A stretch of DNA of 6,074 nt from Actinomycetes bacterium (GTDB lineage Bacteria; Actinomycetota; Acidimicrobiia; Acidimicrobiales; Palsa-688), in the NCBI GenBank assembly GCA_021816565.1, contig JAKAXN010000286.1, forward strand, positions 1 through 6,074, in the 5' to 3' direction. Positions 4,300 through 6,074 of this stretch are shown here, piece by piece. Within the stretch, counting starts at the first letter, position 1; every line of letters begins with the position of its first letter. The notes beneath the pieces are model-generated. The model worked only from the letters and a program-made list of their open reading frames with translations, did not search any database and had not been told where the DNA came from. The position numbers and the translations under genes were made by a program.

Positions 4300-5183
4300 T
4301 GGCGCATCAGCCACAGGAAGAGGGCCCGCGCCGCGTGCATACGGTTCTCGGCCTGGTCCCACACCGCGCTGGCCGGGCCGTCGATGACCGCGGCGTCGAC
4401 CTCGAGGCCCCGGTGGGCGGGCAGGCAGTGCAGGAAGACGGCGCCGGGCGCGGCCCGGGCCATCAGCTGCTCGGTCACCCGGTACCCGGCGAAGGCGTCC
4501 ATCCGGGCCGCGGCCTCGGATTCCTGGCCCATGGACACCCACACGTCGGTGTACAGGCAGTCGGCCCCCTCGGCGGCCTCCGCCGGGTCGGTGGTCTGGA
4601 ACACCTCCACCCCGCGCGAGCGGGCCCCGTCGACGGCCACCTGGTCCACCTCGTGGCCGGCCGGGCAGGCCACCCGCACGTTGATGCCGGTCAGAGCGGC
4701 GCCGAGGACCAGGCTGCGGGCCACGTTGTTGCCGTCGCCGATCCATGCCACGGACCGGCCCGCCAGCTCACCCCAGCGGTCCCTCAAGGTGATGAGGTCG
4801 GCGACGATCTGGGTGGGATGGGCGAAGTCCGACAGCAGGTTGACGATGGGCACCTGGTCCACCCCGGCCATGGCTTCCAGGTGGGCGTGGTCGTACACCC
4901 GGGCCCCGATGAGAGCGTGGTAGCGGGCCAGCACCCGCGTCACGTCGTCCACGGTCTCGCGCACCCCGAGGCCGATCTCCTCGCCGCGGATGCTCACCGG
5001 GTGGCCGCCCAGGCCGACCACCGCCATCTCGCAGGCGTTACGGGTACGGTTGGACGGCTTCTCGAAGATGAGGGCCACGCCCCGGCCGGCCAGCACCGGC
5101 TCGGCCCGCTCCGGAGCGGCCAGGTCCAGCACCTCGGCCAGCTCCGCCTCACCCAGGTCGTCGACCTCCAGCAGGTGCCTCAT
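4296..5183 (-). CDS. argF: Ornithine carbamoyltransferase
   Basis: Transfers the carbamoyl group from carbamoyl phosphate to ornithine, giving citrulline. The 295-aa protein has both domains: the carbamoyl-phosphate domain with EKPSNRTRNACEMAV (residues 41-55) and FAHPTQ (120-125), and the ornithine domain with DVWVSMG (213-219, the SMG loop typical of ornithine enzymes) and LHCLPAHRG (251-259, with the ornithine-binding Cys253). The SMG loop and HCLP argue against aspartate carbamoyltransferase and against the acetyl- or succinylornithine variants. Two departures from the common consensus are visible: SNRTR in place of STRTR, and HPTQ in place of HPCQ. The ATG at 5183 shares ATGA with the argD stop and is followed directly by RHLLEVDDL, a standard N-terminus. 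Tight overlaps on both sides indicate one polycistronic message. Confidence 0.96.
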   Translation of the reverse strand: MRHLLEVDDLGEAELAEVLDLAAPERAEPVLAGRGVALIFEKPSNRTRNACEMAVVGLGGHPVSIRGEEIGLGVRETVDDVTRVLARYHALIGARVYDHAHLEAMAGVDQVPIVNLLSDFAHPTQIVADLITLRDRWGELAGRSVAWIGDGNNVARSLVLGAALTGINVRVACPAGHEVDQVAVDGARSRGVEVFQTTDPAEAAEGADCLYTDVWVSMGQESEAAARMDAFAGYRVTEQLMARAAPGAVFLHCLPAHRGLEVDAAVIDGPASAVWDQAENRMHAARALFLWLMRQ

Positions 5184-6074
5184 GCCAGCACCCGGCCGAG
5201 GATGGCGACGGCCTCGTCGATCTCGGCGTCGCTGACCAGCAGCGACGGGGCCAGCCGCAGCGCCGAGGAGGTGACCGGGTTGACGACCAGGCCGGCGCCG
5301 AGGGCGGCGGCCGCCACCTCGGCGGCCGGGCGGTCCCCTTCGAGCTCGGCGGCGACCAGGAGGCCCAGACCCCGCACGGTCGCGATCCCCGGGACCGCCG
5401 CCAGGGCGGCGACCAGCTTCTCCCCGGCCCTGGCCGCCCGGGCCGGGACGTCCTCGCGTTCCATCACCTCGAGCACGGCCCGGGCCGCGGCGGTGGCCAG
5501 CGGCTGACCCCCGAAGGTGGTGGCGTGGTCACCCGGGCGGAACGCCGAGGCCACCTCGTCGCGGGCCCAGCACGCCCCGATGGGCACCCCGTTGCCGAGG
5601 GCCTTGGCCATGGTGACCACGTCCGGGCGGACGCCGTAGTGGTGGAAGGCGAACCACCGGCCGGTGCGACCCAGACCGGTCTGTACCTCGTCGACCATCA
5701 TCAGGACCTGGTGCTCGTCGCAGATCCGCCGCACCGCCTCGAAGTACTCCTGCCCGGCCGGTTGCACGCCCCCCTCCCCCTGCACCGGCTCGATCAGCAC
5801 CGCGGCCACGGTGTCGTCGATGGCCTTCTCCAGCTCCTCGGGGTCCCGCCAGGCCACGTGACGGAAGCCCTCGGGCAGCGGCTGGAACGCCTCGTGCTTG
5901 GCCGGCTGACCGGTGGCGTGGAGGGTGGCCAGGGTGCGCCCGTGGAACGAGCCGTAGGCGCTCACCACGACGTGGCGGCCCCGGCCGCCCCACTTGCGGG
6001 CCAGCTTGATGGCCGCCTCGTTGGCCTCTGCGCCGCTGTTGCAGAAGAACACCCGGCCCGACCCGGCGTCGACC
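5180..6074 (-). CDS. argD: Acetylornithine aminotransferase (partial; N-terminus outside window)
   Basis: A PLP-dependent class III aminotransferase that makes N2-acetylornithine from the acetylglutamate semialdehyde, with glutamate as amino donor; family members may also act on succinyl-diaminopimelate. The frame is open to the window edge (VDAGSGRVFFCNSGAEANEA at the N-terminal side), so about the first 100 residues of a roughly 390-400-aa protein are missing. Visible blocks are FFCNSGAEANEAAIKLAR, SFHGRT, EPVQGEGG, DEVQTGLGRTG, MAKALGNGVPIGA with the PLP Schiff-base Lys at 5605-5603, and HATTFGGQPLA, all in the expected order. The GTG at 6052 falls inside the conserved block and is not the true start. 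Placement before argF, joined by ATGA, supports argD over ornithine or GABA aminotransferases of the same fold. No argB, argJ or argC is in view; they would be expected further upstream. Confidence 0.95.
   Translation of the reverse strand, partial: VDAGSGRVFFCNSGAEANEAAIKLARKWGGRGRHVVVSAYGSFHGRTLATLHATGQPAKHEAFQPLPEGFRHVAWRDPEELEKAIDDTVAAVLIEPVQGEGGVQPAGQEYFEAVRRICDEHQVLMMVDEVQTGLGRTGRWFAFHHYGVRPDVVTMAKALGNGVPIGACWARDEVASAFRPGDHATTFGGQPLATAAARAVLEVMEREDVPARAARAGEKLVAALAAVPGIATVRGLGLLVAAELEGDRPAAEVAAAALGAGLVVNPVTSSALRLAPSLLVSDAEIDEAVAILGRVLA

Noticed and set aside
4299..5507. Plus-strand 402-codon ORF opposite argF and argD
   Set aside because: It is antisense to two enzymes with intact catalytic motifs, and its translation is Gly/His/Val/Pro-rich without a domain. 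Long antisense frames are expected in GC-rich coding DNA.

Overview
This is a GC-rich window (roughly 70% G+C by eye) in which every convincing gene lies on the minus strand, so transcription runs from high to low coordinates. The GC content, the argD-argF-argR-argH order, an ArgR-type arginine repressor inside the biosynthetic cluster, and a secreted NlpC/P60 hydrolase with a long Ala/Pro/Ser/Thr linker suggest an actinobacterium. Acidimicrobiia or a related lineage is my guess, but nothing in the window proves the class.

Region 6074-3700 is the distal part of an arginine operon: argD (acetylornithine aminotransferase, N-terminus outside the window), argF (ornithine carbamoyltransferase), argR (arginine-sensing repressor), a possible 38-codon ORF, then argH (argininosuccinate lyase). 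The argD/argF and argF/argR joints are 4-base ATGA overlaps. argG, which lies between argR and argH in some actinobacterial clusters, is absent here. Its place is taken by a 128-bp gap whose reading frame ends in a GTGA overlap with the argH start and which holds two inverted repeats.

Region 2312-1701 is an AAG/MPG-family 3-methyladenine DNA glycosylase. It overlaps the argH stop by GTGA and so is probably the last gene of the arg transcript. A 110-bp gap follows, containing a possible 26-codon leader ORF whose stop overlaps the TTG start of the next gene. That gene (1590-283) encodes an exported cysteine peptidase with a complete NlpC/P60 catalytic set. Its middle domain resembles the extracellular domain of MacB/FtsX-type ABC permeases.

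Region 1-282 has no convincing gene. It holds a perfect 7-bp inverted repeat, two copies of a 17-bp tetraloop hairpin (one inside a long hairpin), a third hairpin with a GAAA loop, and a hairpin followed by T6 that would terminate plus-strand transcription. The pairing fits a minus-strand RNA better than a plus-strand one. I could not assign it to a known RNA family, and with the argR-argH gap it is the least explained part of the window.

Functionally, ArgD makes N-acetylornithine, ArgF converts ornithine to citrulline, and ArgH releases arginine from argininosuccinate, with ArgR as the likely feedback regulator. The glycosylase and the wall hydrolase are not part of that pathway.
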